A stretch of 64,000 bases of DNA, from positions 62,001 to 126,000 of the forward strand of contig NZ_JAAFGZ010000005.1 in assembly GCF_010365105.1 (NCBI RefSeq). Direction: 5' to 3'. The stretch is from Polaromonas sp. GTDB taxonomy: Bacteria; Pseudomonadota; Gammaproteobacteria; Burkholderiales; Burkholderiaceae_C. The translations under genes and the position numbers were made by a program. Below the pieces are notes generated by a model. It did no database searches. It had not been told where the DNA came from and saw only the letters and a list, made by a program, of their open reading frames with translations. Of this stretch, positions 8,941 to 18,047 are shown piece after piece. How positions within the stretch are numbered: position 1 is the first letter of the stretch; every line of letters begins with the position of its first letter.

Positions 8941-9207
8941 TTATCGCTTTGAATTTCTGTAAAAATTTTTGTCACTTCCGTGTGCGAGCAAAATTATTGC
9001 CGCTTCCCCGACCTCATGAGCCAGCAACCACTGCTGCGTGTTGTGCTTGTATTTCACAACCCTGACGCCAGCAAGATCACCCTTTTTCATGTCCCCGGCT
9101 TCGGGTTGGTCCACAAGCGCGCGCAACTGCTCATCCAATGCATTCTTCTCTGCCGGATGCAAGCCCTTGATGTTGCGAGCGAACCTCGGGGTGACAAGGA
9201 ATTTCAT
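8941..9207 (-). CDS. RelE/ParE-superfamily toxin
   Basis: This is an 88-residue protein with the RelE/ParE fold pattern: FLVTPRFARNIKGLHPAEKNALDEQL in the two N-terminal helices, then GVRVVKYKHNTQQWLLAHEV and a final strand AAIILLAHGSDKNFYRN. Members either cleave ribosome-bound mRNA or inhibit gyrase; which applies here cannot be told. It starts directly after the antitoxin stop (TGA then ATG with no gap), which implies translational coupling. The order antitoxin then toxin is the usual one. Confidence 0.8.
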   Translation of the reverse strand: MKFLVTPRFARNIKGLHPAEKNALDEQLRALVDQPEAGDMKKGDLAGVRVVKYKHNTQQWLLAHEVGEAAIILLAHGSDKNFYRNSKR

Positions 9208-9462
9208 TCAATCAAACTTGCAATCGCTGAGCATGCCCGCAGCAGCCTCTTGCCGGCTGATCAGGATTTCACGAATCATGCCCACCGGCAGATCTGGATT
9301 GTCCTCAGCGGATTTACCAAGTCGTGCCCAATACTCGATTTGCTTGGTGACCGAGCGGTGCATGGCCGCTGCGCAGGGGCGGGCTGAGTCCACCAGTTGG
9401 CCCGAAATCTTGAGTGCTGAAGGCATTGGATTCTTCAAAAATAAGTTGGAATTAAAAGCCAT
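9208..9462 (-). CDS. ParD-like antitoxin
   Basis: The 84-residue protein contains PSALKISGQLVDSARPCAAA followed by HRSVTKQIEYWARLGKSAEDNPDLP. This matches the ParD-like antitoxin family that pairs with RelE/ParE-type toxins: a ribbon-helix-helix-like N-terminal DNA-binding part and a Q-x-EYWA-x-G helix. The start is the ATG at 9462. It is the first gene of a two-gene operon with the toxin, and by analogy should repress its own promoter just upstream (9463-9560). Confidence 0.78.
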   Translation of the reverse strand: MAFNSNLFLKNPMPSALKISGQLVDSARPCAAAMHRSVTKQIEYWARLGKSAEDNPDLPVGMIREILISRQEAAAGMLSDCKFD

Positions 9463-9630
9463 ACAGTTTCATATTGCAACCTTGTGCATGACATTTGAAT
9501 GGCATTTTCATGATTTGGAGATGACAGCAATTTCATTGTCAACCAGCCAAGCGCTCGCTGAGTGCATGCAGACACAACGAAGGATAAAACGGGCTCAGTT
9601 CAAGCAACTGCAAAATGCATTCCTAAAGTC

Positions 9631-10374
9631 TCAAGCCCGCAACGACAGCCGAGCCGCCACCGAGTAAGCGGCAAGCCCCATCCACTCGTGCAGCACCAAC
9701 TGCCAGCGCACAGCACCGCGCGCCAGCGAATAGTCCGTCCAGCGCGAAAACCCGACACTGCGGTAATCCATCGGGGACGGCGCTATATTCCAGCCGACGG
9801 CCCTGAAAACGGCCAGCGCCCGGGGCATGTGCCGGGCCGACGTCACCAGCAGCCAGGGCTGCGTGATGTCAACACCTGGCACCGCCGCACCCAGCACGGC
9901 GTTTTCATAAGTGGTGCGCGAAGCTCGCTCGTACAGCACCCGATCAGCGGGCACGCCCATGCGCTTGAAAAACGCCTCGGCCTCGTCGGCTTCAGTCGGG
10001 CCACTGGCCCACCACTTGCCGTCGCCGCCGGTAAAAAGCAGCCGCAAGTGGGGGTGTTGACGCAGCAGCGTGACCGCAGCTTTCAAACGCTCCTTCGAAC
10101 CACCCAGCACCACCACCCCGGTGTAAGCCTGCAGTTGCCCGGCCACCACCGCCATTGGCGCGGGGTGGCGATTTTCGAGGTTGCGCAGCACGGCATCAGG
10201 CAGCGGCAACCAGCCCACCAATGCCGTCAAGCCCAATGCGAGCAGCAACAAACACCGAGCAGCGGCAGGACGCCGGAACCACCACCACAGCGCCAGCAAA
10301 AACGACACAGCCGCCCAAATGAGCGGCTGCGTGAAGAGGGAGAGAATTTTTGAAAGATAAAACAAAGACCCCAA
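9631..10374 (-). CDS. YdcF/SanA/ElyC-like membrane protein (DUF218)
   Basis: The 247-residue protein has two N-terminal membrane helices (PLIWAAVSFLLALWWWF and CLLLLALGLTALVGWLPLP) and a DUF218 domain with VVVLGGSKERLKAAV, LLFTGGDG, SRTTYENAV and LLVTSARHMPRALAVF. ElyC of Escherichia coli affects peptidoglycan and undecaprenyl-phosphate use in the envelope; that is family knowledge and not proof for this gene. The first possible start is a TTG at 10374, directly after an in-frame stop, and no ATG precedes the first helix. A dispersed-repeat copy lies about 30 bases upstream and may have replaced the native leader. Confidence 0.85.
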   Translation of the reverse strand: MGSLFYLSKILSLFTQPLIWAAVSFLLALWWWFRRPAAARCLLLLALGLTALVGWLPLPDAVLRNLENRHPAPMAVVAGQLQAYTGVVVLGGSKERLKAAVTLLRQHPHLRLLFTGGDGKWWASGPTEADEAEAFFKRMGVPADRVLYERASRTTYENAVLGAAVPGVDITQPWLLVTSARHMPRALAVFRAVGWNIAPSPMDYRSVGFSRWTDYSLARGAVRWQLVLHEWMGLAAYSVAARLSLRA

Positions 10375-10404
10375 TCAGGACAAAAGTAGGCTAAATTCAT
10401 GATG

Positions 10405-10458
10405 AAATCAGCCTCTAGCGCAACATCAGCGGGCGCAAGCAGCTATAAATAAAGTAGC
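10405..10458 (+). repeat. Dispersed AGCTAT-type repeat, copy E1
   Basis: This copy has the core GCGCAAGCAGCTAT (10433-10446) followed by AAATAAAGTAGC. The 14-base core recurs exactly at 39548-39561, and AGCTAT.AATAAAGTAGC recurs with one mismatch in 18 bases at 45574-45591. It lies between the YdcF-like gene and the operon end. Confidence 0.75.
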
Positions 10459-10464
10459 GTCATC

Positions 10465-10549
10465 GTAGGTCGGGTTAGCGCAGCGTAACCCGACATCTGC
10501 GCCTCCCGCACCCAGGCACGTCGGGTTACGCTTTGCTAACCCGACCTAC
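10465..10549. repeat. REP-like long inverted repeat overlapping a gene end
   Basis: Two arms of 30 bases (10465-10494 and 10520-10549) begin GTAGGTCGGGTTAGC and end GCTAACCCGACCTAC, which are perfectly complementary. Inner arms AGCGTAACCCGAC and GTCGGGTTACGCT also pair. The right arm lies inside the glycosyltransferase gene and carries its stop codon. The structure would also make a strong hairpin in the RNA. Confidence 0.88.
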
Positions 10550-11668
10550 GGGCCGGTCAGCCGCCACATCCCCCACCACGGCCAAGTACCGCTCAATCAC
10601 CAGCCGCTCATCAAAGTTCTGCTCGACAAACGCGCGTCCACGCAGGCCCATGGTTTGGCGTTCTTCAGGCGCCAGGGCAACAAAACGCAGCAGCTTGTCC
10701 GCCAGATCCAGCGCATCGGCCGGACGGCACAAGAAGCCGGTTTCACCGTCAAGCACCGTGTCGCGGCAACCCGGCGCATCGGTGGTGATGACCGGGCGGG
10801 CCGTGGCGGCAGCTTCCAGTAAGGTACGGGGAACGCCCTCACGGTAAGACGGCAACACCACGCAGTCGGCCAGCACCAAAAATGGCCGCACATCGTCTGT
10901 CGGCCCCAGATATTCAACCACGCCTTCAGCCACCCAGGCTTCCACCTGCGTGCGGGGAATGGCCGACGGATTGGCCACATCCAGAAAGCCCAGCAATTGA
11001 AAGCGTGCGCCGGGGTGCAGCGCACGCACGCTGCGCGCGGCCTCTACATACTCGCCCACGCCCTTGTCCCACAACATTCGCGCCACCAGCAAAAACACCG
11101 GCGCATCAACAGCCCGCGCAATAGGCGCGGTGGGTGAAAAACGGCTCAAGTCAACGCCCGAGCCCGGCAAGCGCTCGGCCTGGCTTGCACGCACCAGCCC
11201 GCCATCGACAAACACCGCCATGTCATCCAGATTCTGGAAAAACACCCGGTGCGCGCGGCCAAAGGTCAGGCGGTACAGCGTCTTGGCCACCCGCGTGACC
11301 AGCGACTTGCGGATAAACGCCCGGCCCAGCCCCGACACATTGGGCACAAACGGAACGCGCAGCGCAATGCAGGCCAGCGCTGAATACAGATTGCCCTTGG
11401 GCGTGTAGCTCAGCACCAGGCTCACCTGGTGACGGCGAAACACCGCCCCCAGGCGCAGCACCGACTGCAGTTCGCGCACCGGATGCGTACCGCCGCCTGA
11501 AATTGGCACCGCCTCAAACGCAATGCCCGCGTCGCGGATGCGCTGGGCGTAGGCATCGTCCGGCGCCACCGCCACCACCGTGTGGGCGGCCGCCTGCAAT
11601 GCCAGCATCAGGTTGAGGCGAAAGTTGAACAGATACCAGGCAGTGTTTGAAACGACAGCGATGTGCAT
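10526..11668 (-). CDS. Family 4 glycosyltransferase, last gene of the polysaccharide operon
   Basis: This 380-residue enzyme should transfer a sugar from a nucleotide sugar to a lipid-linked oligosaccharide at the inner membrane. The N-terminal domain reads MHIAVVSNTAWYLFNFRLNL; the donor domain holds VFLLVARMLWDKGVGEYVEA, SYREGVPRTLLEAAATARPVI and the E-x7-E pattern of GT4 enzymes. The N-terminal part resembles WcaL/CapM-type capsule transferases. The start overlaps the asnB stop by one base (TGATG). The last codons (GRVSKA) and stop come from the REP-like repeat, so the native C-terminus has probably been replaced. Confidence 0.88.
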   Translation of the reverse strand: MHIAVVSNTAWYLFNFRLNLMLALQAAAHTVVAVAPDDAYAQRIRDAGIAFEAVPISGGGTHPVRELQSVLRLGAVFRRHQVSLVLSYTPKGNLYSALACIALRVPFVPNVSGLGRAFIRKSLVTRVAKTLYRLTFGRAHRVFFQNLDDMAVFVDGGLVRASQAERLPGSGVDLSRFSPTAPIARAVDAPVFLLVARMLWDKGVGEYVEAARSVRALHPGARFQLLGFLDVANPSAIPRTQVEAWVAEGVVEYLGPTDDVRPFLVLADCVVLPSYREGVPRTLLEAAATARPVITTDAPGCRDTVLDGETGFLCRPADALDLADKLLRFVALAPEERQTMGLRGRAFVEQNFDERLVIERYLAVVGDVAADRPVGRVSKA

Positions 11669-13629
11669 CAGGTAGCGGGCCCATTTTCTTCAAGCCACGC
11701 CTGAAACATCAGCACGCACCATAAGTGCGGTGTCCAGTTGCGCTGGCCAGACAAATGCTCTGCCCACTTCTGCCGAATGGGTGCCGGGTGAAAGTAGCCT
11801 TCGCGCTCCAACCGTGCTTCATCCAGCAGCGACTCGGCCCAATCCCGCAACGGGCCGCGCAGCCAATCTTGCAGTGGCACGGCAAAGCCCATCTTCGGCC
11901 GTTCAATCAACTCTTTGGGTACATGCCGGTAAAGCACCTGGCGCAACGCCCATTTGGTTTGACCCTCTCGCAACTTCATGGCCTGCGGCAAGCGCCATGC
12001 AAATTCCACCACGCGGTGGTCCAGAAAGGGCACCCGCGATTCCAGTGATACCCCCATCGACGCCCTATCGACTTTCGCCAAAATATCGTCTGGCAGATAG
12101 GTGAGCATGTCCAGCGCCATCATTCGCTCAATCTCATCCAGCGCGGGCAAATCGGGCGCATTGCCGGTCAACAAGGTTGCGGGCTCAAGCCCGCCAATCA
12201 CCACAGAAGCCGGATCATGCCAATGGGACACCAAACCAAGATAGAGCGCATCCACCGAGCCACTCGCCAGCAAATTCGCCCCTTTGTGCAGCTTGTTGCC
12301 GATATTTGTGCCATTCATAGAACGCGGCAATACGGCGGCCAGACGATTCCAGGCCTGCGGCGAAACACCTTTCAGCCCTTGCGCTATCAGCTTGCGCAGT
12401 GGGACAGATAACAGTGACATCTTGTGCCAATGATTAGCCGTCATTTGGTAACGCGTATAACCGCAAAACAACTCGTCCCCGGCATCGCCAGAAAGCGACA
12501 CCGTGACATGCTGCCGGGCCAATTGGGAAACCAGAAACGTGGGAATTTGCGACGAGTCAGCAAACGGCTCGTCGTACAAAGCAGGTAGGCGCGGAATCAC
12601 CGCCATGGCTTGTTCAGCCGTGACATACAACTCGGTGTGCTCCGTACCCAAGTGCTTTGCCACTGCCTTGGCATGTAGCGCCTCGTTGTAGCCCGCTTCG
12701 TTAAAGCCAATGGTGAATGTTTTCACCGGTCGCGGTGACTGCATTTGCATTAACGCCACCACAGTTGAAGAATCAACCCCGCCCGACAAAAATGCACCCA
12801 GTGGCACATCTGCCATCATTTGCTGGCGTACGGCATCTTTCAACAAGGTTTCCAGTTCATCTACAGCTTGCGTTGCGCTGCCGGTGAACCTATTCGCTAC
12901 ACCGGAAATTGCCGCTTGTGCCCCAGACCAGTAAGTCACCACTTCAGGCTCACGATGATGCATTGAAACCGTTAGCAAGCATCCCGGATTCAGTTTGGAA
13001 ATTCCTTTAAAAATTGAATAAGGCGCAGGAACATAGTTGTGCCGCAGCAGCAAACTCAATGCACCACGGTCAACCTCTGCCCGAAAGGCAGGATGGGCAC
13101 GCAGCGCTTTTAACTCCGAGCCAAACAAAAACACCGCTGAATTGCCACTGCCCTGCCAGCCGTAGTACAGCGGCTTTTCCCCAATACGATCTCGTGCAAG
13201 CGTGAGGCTACTGGTTTGCCGGTCCCATACCGCAATGGCGAACATGCCAATCGAACGTTCGAGCGTGCCTTGAATGCCCCACGCTGTGAAACCTGCCAGT
13301 AGGGTTTCAGTATCCGAATGCCCGCGCCAGGCAATATTTCCACTTTTTTCTAACTCACTGCGCAAATTCAAGTGATTGTAAATTTCACCATTAAAGACCA
13401 GAACATATCGCTCGCTAGTCGAATGCATCGGCTGATGCCCTGCCGGGGACAAATCAACAATCGATAAACGCCGGTGCCCCAAACCAATATTCTTATCAAC
13501 ATCACACCAATAACCACCATCATCGGGACCACGATGCTGGATAGTGTCAGCCATTTGCTTGAGTAATTTTTCGTTTTCTGGCGTACCTTGAATGGATACC
13601 TCACCTAGAAAGCCAACTAATCCACACAT
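11668..13629 (-). CDS. asnB: Asparagine synthase-type glutamine amidotransferase
   Basis: The 653-residue protein starts MCGLVGFLG, so Cys2 becomes the N-terminal nucleophile of the class II glutaminase domain. QHRGPDDGG and the glutaminase core follow. The synthetase domain carries the ATP-pyrophosphatase motif GAFLSGGVDSSTVVAL at about residue 270 and the activator segment ESRVPFLDHRVVEFAW. Members inside sugar clusters can amidate uronic acids (for example WbpS of Pseudomonas aeruginosa O6), and the nearby uronate-forming genes make that role likely here. It overlaps the genes on both sides by one base. The start is the ATG at 13629. Confidence 0.9.
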   Translation of the reverse strand: MCGLVGFLGEVSIQGTPENEKLLKQMADTIQHRGPDDGGYWCDVDKNIGLGHRRLSIVDLSPAGHQPMHSTSERYVLVFNGEIYNHLNLRSELEKSGNIAWRGHSDTETLLAGFTAWGIQGTLERSIGMFAIAVWDRQTSSLTLARDRIGEKPLYYGWQGSGNSAVFLFGSELKALRAHPAFRAEVDRGALSLLLRHNYVPAPYSIFKGISKLNPGCLLTVSMHHREPEVVTYWSGAQAAISGVANRFTGSATQAVDELETLLKDAVRQQMMADVPLGAFLSGGVDSSTVVALMQMQSPRPVKTFTIGFNEAGYNEALHAKAVAKHLGTEHTELYVTAEQAMAVIPRLPALYDEPFADSSQIPTFLVSQLARQHVTVSLSGDAGDELFCGYTRYQMTANHWHKMSLLSVPLRKLIAQGLKGVSPQAWNRLAAVLPRSMNGTNIGNKLHKGANLLASGSVDALYLGLVSHWHDPASVVIGGLEPATLLTGNAPDLPALDEIERMMALDMLTYLPDDILAKVDRASMGVSLESRVPFLDHRVVEFAWRLPQAMKLREGQTKWALRQVLYRHVPKELIERPKMGFAVPLQDWLRGPLRDWAESLLDEARLEREGYFHPAPIRQKWAEHLSGQRNWTPHLWCVLMFQAWLEENGPAT

Positions 13630-14768
13630 TAATAAAAAACCTTAGTTACAACATTTGTATAAATCGCCTCATACCTCTCACGGAGGCGATTCATAGAGAA
13701 TTCTTTTTGAATTCGTTCAATAGATTTTTTTCCTAATGCCGAGCGTCCGTCAGCACTCATATCTAATAATCGCTTGAGACCTTGTGCGAGGGCTACTGAA
13801 TCCTCCTTAGGAACAACTACACCAGTATCTGCCACCAACATGGCTGTATCGCCAGCATCAGTCACTACACAAGGCAAACCAATTGCCATTGCTTCACATA
13901 CTACAGTAGGGAAGGCTTCGGTACGAGAAGACAAGCAGAATATATCCATGGCGGCCAAGCAAACTGATACATCCGAACGTTCGCCCAACAGCAGAAAACG
14001 ATCGGAATACCCTGTTTGAGTAATCCAGCGTCCAAGTTCAATATTGGACTCATCCAATTGACGGCCAATTATCAAAAAACGTAAATTCGAATTTTGATGC
14101 GCAAGCAAACCCGCCGCACGAACAAAATTCTCGTAATCCTTTGCCGGATTAAACCGTCCTACCGTTCCAATAACAAGCTCATTTGGCAAGAATCCGCATT
14201 CTGAACGAAATATTGCCCGCTGATCTGGTGTAGTAACCAAAGCAGAATAATCGACACCGTTAGGAACTACAATCATCCGAATAGCATCGTAGCCAATTTT
14301 CAGATGTATATTCCGAGAGGCCTCAGCAACGCACACAATGGTGTGTGGCACCCTGCCAGATAACCATGCACATACCAGCCGTACTGCCCGTGTGGCCCGA
14401 GCGCTACTAACTTGTAAATTAACGGAGTGAATGCCCCAGATTACATTGCGGTTTCCAGCCAATCTGGCAGCAATGCCACCTAGCAAGTCTGCGTGATACA
14501 TCCAGGTCTGGACAACATCAGGCGCAGATGCACGTATTGAGCGAACTAATTGCCAAAGGACACGAGGTATCTCCAATGCAGAACGCATATTTAATGCTTG
14601 CACATCAATACCCAACTCTTGCAATTGCGTACCGACTTTACCGATACTCGTAAGGGAGATTACTGAATGAGAATACTCCAGATCGTGCTTGTGCGATTCA
14701 ATCAATCGCTTGAGCATTAGCTCCGCGCCACCGACATTGAGGCAAACGATGATATGAAGGACTTTCAC
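13629..14768 (-). CDS. Family 4 glycosyltransferase
   Basis: The 379-residue product begins KVLHIIVCLNVGGAELMLKRL, a typical GT4 start with the GGAE loop. It ends with the donor domain: ELVIGTVGRFNPAKDYENFVRA, SSRTEAFPTVVCEAMAIGLP and VVTDAGDTAMLV. It should add one sugar of the repeat unit on the cytoplasmic face. The start codon is GTG at 14768, which overlaps the upstream gene's TGA (GTGA), so translation is coupled. Base composition is clearly more AT-rich than in asnB. Confidence 0.87.
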   Translation of the reverse strand: MKVLHIIVCLNVGGAELMLKRLIESHKHDLEYSHSVISLTSIGKVGTQLQELGIDVQALNMRSALEIPRVLWQLVRSIRASAPDVVQTWMYHADLLGGIAARLAGNRNVIWGIHSVNLQVSSARATRAVRLVCAWLSGRVPHTIVCVAEASRNIHLKIGYDAIRMIVVPNGVDYSALVTTPDQRAIFRSECGFLPNELVIGTVGRFNPAKDYENFVRAAGLLAHQNSNLRFLIIGRQLDESNIELGRWITQTGYSDRFLLLGERSDVSVCLAAMDIFCLSSRTEAFPTVVCEAMAIGLPCVVTDAGDTAMLVADTGVVVPKEDSVALAQGLKRLLDMSADGRSALGKKSIERIQKEFSMNRLRERYEAIYTNVVTKVFY

Positions 14769-15871
14769 ATTGCCACTCCAACTTGTTGAAACAATTCATC
14801 CCATCGGTTGAGAATCGATGCCAAACTGTAGCGCGACAAAACAGATTTCCTAGCCCGATTTCCCAAATCGTCTCTGAAAACTTCATCGCTCATGACTTTT
14901 TCCAAGGCCGTTATTAAGCCCTGTTGATCGTTTAAGTCAACAAGCAACGCATCTTTTCCGTCGTTGGAAATTTCACGAGGACCACTGGGACAGTCAAAGG
15001 CCACACAAGGCAATCCCACGCCCATGGCTTCAAGCAAGGCGTTAGGAAAGCCCTCAAATCGGGAGGCCATGACGTAAGCATCAGCATTTGCCATGATCTG
15101 CCAAGGTTCAGAAGTGCGCCCTTTTAAGAAAATTCGATTTTGCATATCAAGACTTGCTATTTGTTGAAGAATATTATTCTTCAAAGGGCCATCGCCATAA
15201 ACATGCAAATCCCAATCAGCACATCGGAATGCAAGCTTAGCGAACGCAGCAATAATCAGTTCCACTTGTTTTTCATCGGAGAGTCTCCCAAGACTTAACA
15301 ATGATTTACGTCGCTTAGCAATTAAATTTTTCTTAATCGAAACAATAGCATCCGGCAGTGGGTTGGGTATCGCACGAAGAAGCTTAATCCCGGAATAAAT
15401 CTGATCGACTTTCTTGACAACAGAATCTGTTTGAACAGTCAACATGTCAGCATACCGATACGTTAACTTGCAAGCAACCCTTAATAGCCTTGACACTGGC
15501 TGTGAAGACGGGTCTGATCTTTCACAAATAATTAAGGGACTCTTTAAAAATGCCGAAGCTATAACTGCAGCTATATTTACATTAGATAAAAAAGAAACAA
15601 TCACATCAGCTTGTCTAATTGATATTAAACGTCTAAGAATATAAAGTCTCTGCAAACTACTTACAAACGATTTTTTCTTATTCTCTACAAGATCAGCCAA
15701 AAAAATCAACTCTATATTTTTTGAAATATCATAAAACGATTTGCCACCACCAGAAAATGTTGAAATTAAGGTAACCTGATTACTGCGTTTAGCCCATGCA
15801 TTACAAAGAGTTGCAGCCACTCTTTCAGCGCCACCAGCACCCATTGAACTAATTAGTAAAATTATTTTCAT
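14765..15871 (-). CDS. Family 4 glycosyltransferase
   Basis: The 368-residue protein begins MKIILLISSMGAGGAERVAATLCNAWAKR, the GT4 loop with GGAER. The donor half shows KSLLSLGRLSDEKQVELIIAAF, VMASRFEGFPNALLEAMGVGLP and DCPSGPREI. These resemble transferases that add N-acetylgalactosamine, glucosamine or similar residues, but the donor cannot be assigned. It overlaps its upstream neighbour by four bases (ATGA). Codon use and GC are low compared with the operon ends. Confidence 0.87.
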   Translation of the reverse strand: MKIILLISSMGAGGAERVAATLCNAWAKRSNQVTLISTFSGGGKSFYDISKNIELIFLADLVENKKKSFVSSLQRLYILRRLISIRQADVIVSFLSNVNIAAVIASAFLKSPLIICERSDPSSQPVSRLLRVACKLTYRYADMLTVQTDSVVKKVDQIYSGIKLLRAIPNPLPDAIVSIKKNLIAKRRKSLLSLGRLSDEKQVELIIAAFAKLAFRCADWDLHVYGDGPLKNNILQQIASLDMQNRIFLKGRTSEPWQIMANADAYVMASRFEGFPNALLEAMGVGLPCVAFDCPSGPREISNDGKDALLVDLNDQQGLITALEKVMSDEVFRDDLGNRARKSVLSRYSLASILNRWDELFQQVGVAM

Positions 15872-17100
15872 GACTTATACCTATTAGTTTTTCGTGAGTA
15901 TAATTTTGAAAAACTTGAATACAAAATGCACGCAAAAATAACAAGCAAAGCAACCTTAATCAAGCTTAAATTGTAAATGATATCATTTCGATGACCATAA
16001 AAAATTGAAATAGATAACCAAAAAATTAATACGAGTTTTAAATAAAAGTAACGTTTACTTTTAATTCTACGGTATATTAAGGTCACCGAAAAAACATGAA
16101 CAATAAAAAATAAAAATAACCCAACATAACCAAACATAGCGTAGCCAATTCCGTACATTGAGCTACCAAATGAATCCATCCCCGGTACCCCCAAGGAAGA
16201 TTTGTACATTTCACCGAAACCTTGCAGTTGTGACGTACCAAACAATCTACCGGCAGGTAGCATCGAAATAATAATATTATAAAAATATTTTAATCCAATG
16301 TGGAATTCATTTTTAATAATTTCATTAAACAAAGCACTGACACTTGATGATTCCGAATTCGCAATAGAAAGCCCCTCAAGACCTGAAGAACCATTTAATT
16401 GATTACCAATTATTTCAACCGCACTATCTAAATTTGGTATTTTATAAAAAAGAAGTTTTGTTAAAGTGAGGAATACGGTCAAAAAAACAATCACCACCAA
16501 AAAAGAAAACGTTTTTTTTACGCCAGAAATTGGATTTAATATTAAATATATAACAAGCAATTCAACAATTAGAAATCTAAAGCCAAACCAAATAGATAAC
16601 GTAGCAAAAAATATCGAAAAAATAAAATAAAACTTTTTCCTTAATACACAAGTCGTAATAAAAAAAATACAAGATGAAACTTCAAAAATCTTTAGCTCAT
16701 AAGACACTCCCGCCATAAGATCAACCTTGGATTCTGCTCCTATATTTGCATTAATTCTTAATAACAATATAGCCATTAAGCTACTGATTGCAAAACAAAC
16801 TTTTGCAGTTATTTTTAAGTTTTTACTTAAAAACACTTCGTCAACTTCGTATTCGTACTTTAGTTTAGGCGTCCACAAAGCCCAAACTGCATAAAATATT
16901 AATAATATAAAAATACAGTATCTTGAAATTTCAGTAACTTTTGAAGAATATAGACCATCCGATAACCAATTAATTTCATTAAAAAATATTATTGGATAAT
17001 AATAAAAAAAGAAACCTCCAACTGTTAGAGTAAAAACATTTACCCCCTTTTTATAGAAAACAAAAAAAAGTATGAAAATGGAAACAAAACTTATCACCAT
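15868..17100 (-). CDS. O-antigen/polysaccharide polymerase, Wzy-like
   Basis: This is a 410-residue, very hydrophobic protein with about ten to twelve membrane helices from FVSIFILFFVFYKKG to VALLVIFACILYSSF. Between helices is a long polar segment (about residues 225-290, with ESSSVSALFNEIIKNEFHIG and AGRLFGTSQLQGFGEMYKSS) that fits a periplasmic loop. Wzy proteins share little sequence, so the call rests on topology, on AT-rich composition and on its place among glycosyltransferases and a flippase. It would join flipped repeat units into polymer on the periplasmic side. It overlaps its neighbours by 4 and 7 bases. Confidence 0.75.
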   Translation of the reverse strand: MVISFVSIFILFFVFYKKGVNVFTLTVGGFFFYYYPIIFFNEINWLSDGLYSSKVTEISRYCIFILLIFYAVWALWTPKLKYEYEVDEVFLSKNLKITAKVCFAISSLMAILLLRINANIGAESKVDLMAGVSYELKIFEVSSCIFFITTCVLRKKFYFIFSIFFATLSIWFGFRFLIVELLVIYLILNPISGVKKTFSFLVVIVFLTVFLTLTKLLFYKIPNLDSAVEIIGNQLNGSSGLEGLSIANSESSSVSALFNEIIKNEFHIGLKYFYNIIISMLPAGRLFGTSQLQGFGEMYKSSLGVPGMDSFGSSMYGIGYAMFGYVGLFLFFIVHVFSVTLIYRRIKSKRYFYLKLVLIFWLSISIFYGHRNDIIYNLSLIKVALLVIFACILYSSFSKLYSRKTNRYKS

Positions 17101-18038
17101 TTAAAAACACCTCTTTTAATTAAATAAATAGGTTTGACAATATGCCTAAATGTTATAAACAGCTTTAGTTTAATTTTTTGAAAAATTCTTAGTCGTTTAA
17201 ATTCAGAATGTTCATAAACTTTATGAGCAAGTTTCGTTTCGCCAAGAACTATGAAGTTTTTAATCCAAATAATGCCAAGTAAATATAAAGCTTTATTAAC
17301 CAACTCACTCTCTTCACCTTTTAAAAAACGTTCAACGCTCAATATTGCTGAAATATTTTTTTCAAACATTTTTGTTGATTTGAAATAAGATGCAACCATA
17401 CCGCCGTCATGAACGCGGTACACCCCTAAAGGTTTATTAATATAACCAACAATACCACTTTTTACTCTGTCAACATGCACTTGAAAATCAAGTGGTTCTT
17501 GATCAAGGGTATTAGATAACTTGTATATACTACGATACATTGTTGACGAATGCGCTAAAAAATTTCCATATTGTAAAAATGATTTAATGTCAGAAATCTC
17601 AGGTAAAAACTTATGGTTAGTAGAAAAAGATCCCTTTTCATTTAGAAATAACATATCGTGCCCAGAAAGTACGCACTCTATATTTTTATCCATAAATTTA
17701 GCTTGCGTTAATAATTTATTTGGTAGTAAATAATCATCGCCGTCCATATGAGCAATAAATTCACCAGTCGCTAGGCTATGAACTTTAAAATAATTTTTAG
17801 CTGCTCCAATATTTTTTTCATGAAATACTGGTTTTATTAATTTAGGATATTTGATAAAAAAAGATTCGACAATTTGACGCGTCCCATCTTTCGAACAATC
17901 ATCCCCAACAATCACTTCAAAATCAAAGTCAGTCTCCTGATCAACGATGCTTTGCAGGCACTGTCGAATATATTTTTCATGGTTATAGGTCACTACGCAA
18001 ACCGAGACTTTTAGCTTTTTTTCCATATATTGCATCAT
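17094..18038 (-). CDS. Family 2 glycosyltransferase
   Basis: This 314-residue protein has the GT-A fold pattern: KVSVCVVTYNHEKYIRQCLQSI at the N-terminus, VIVGDDCSKDGT, and FIAHMDGDDYLLPNKL, where DGDD supplies the DxD metal-binding aspartates. There is no membrane segment, so it should act at the cytoplasmic face. It is strongly AT-rich, like the polymerase gene beside it. Three ATGs are possible at 18038, 18035 and 18026; the last begins MEKKLKVSV, the conserved start, and may be the real one. Nine bases separate it from the flippase gene. Confidence 0.88.
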   Translation of the reverse strand: MMQYMEKKLKVSVCVVTYNHEKYIRQCLQSIVDQETDFDFEVIVGDDCSKDGTRQIVESFFIKYPKLIKPVFHEKNIGAAKNYFKVHSLATGEFIAHMDGDDYLLPNKLLTQAKFMDKNIECVLSGHDMLFLNEKGSFSTNHKFLPEISDIKSFLQYGNFLAHSSTMYRSIYKLSNTLDQEPLDFQVHVDRVKSGIVGYINKPLGVYRVHDGGMVASYFKSTKMFEKNISAILSVERFLKGEESELVNKALYLLGIIWIKNFIVLGETKLAHKVYEHSEFKRLRIFQKIKLKLFITFRHIVKPIYLIKRGVFKW

Positions 18039-18047
18039 TCATTCTTT

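Noticed and set aside
10465..10549. Insertion sequence ends or a small MITE with target duplication
   Set aside because: The arms are perfect but no flanking direct repeat or transposase remnant is seen; REP-like fits better.
11668..13629. Exosortase/PEP-CTERM system suggested by asnB, VanZ-like and export genes
   Set aside because: No exosortase (EpsH), PEP-CTERM proteins or PrsK/PrsR-type genes are in the window.
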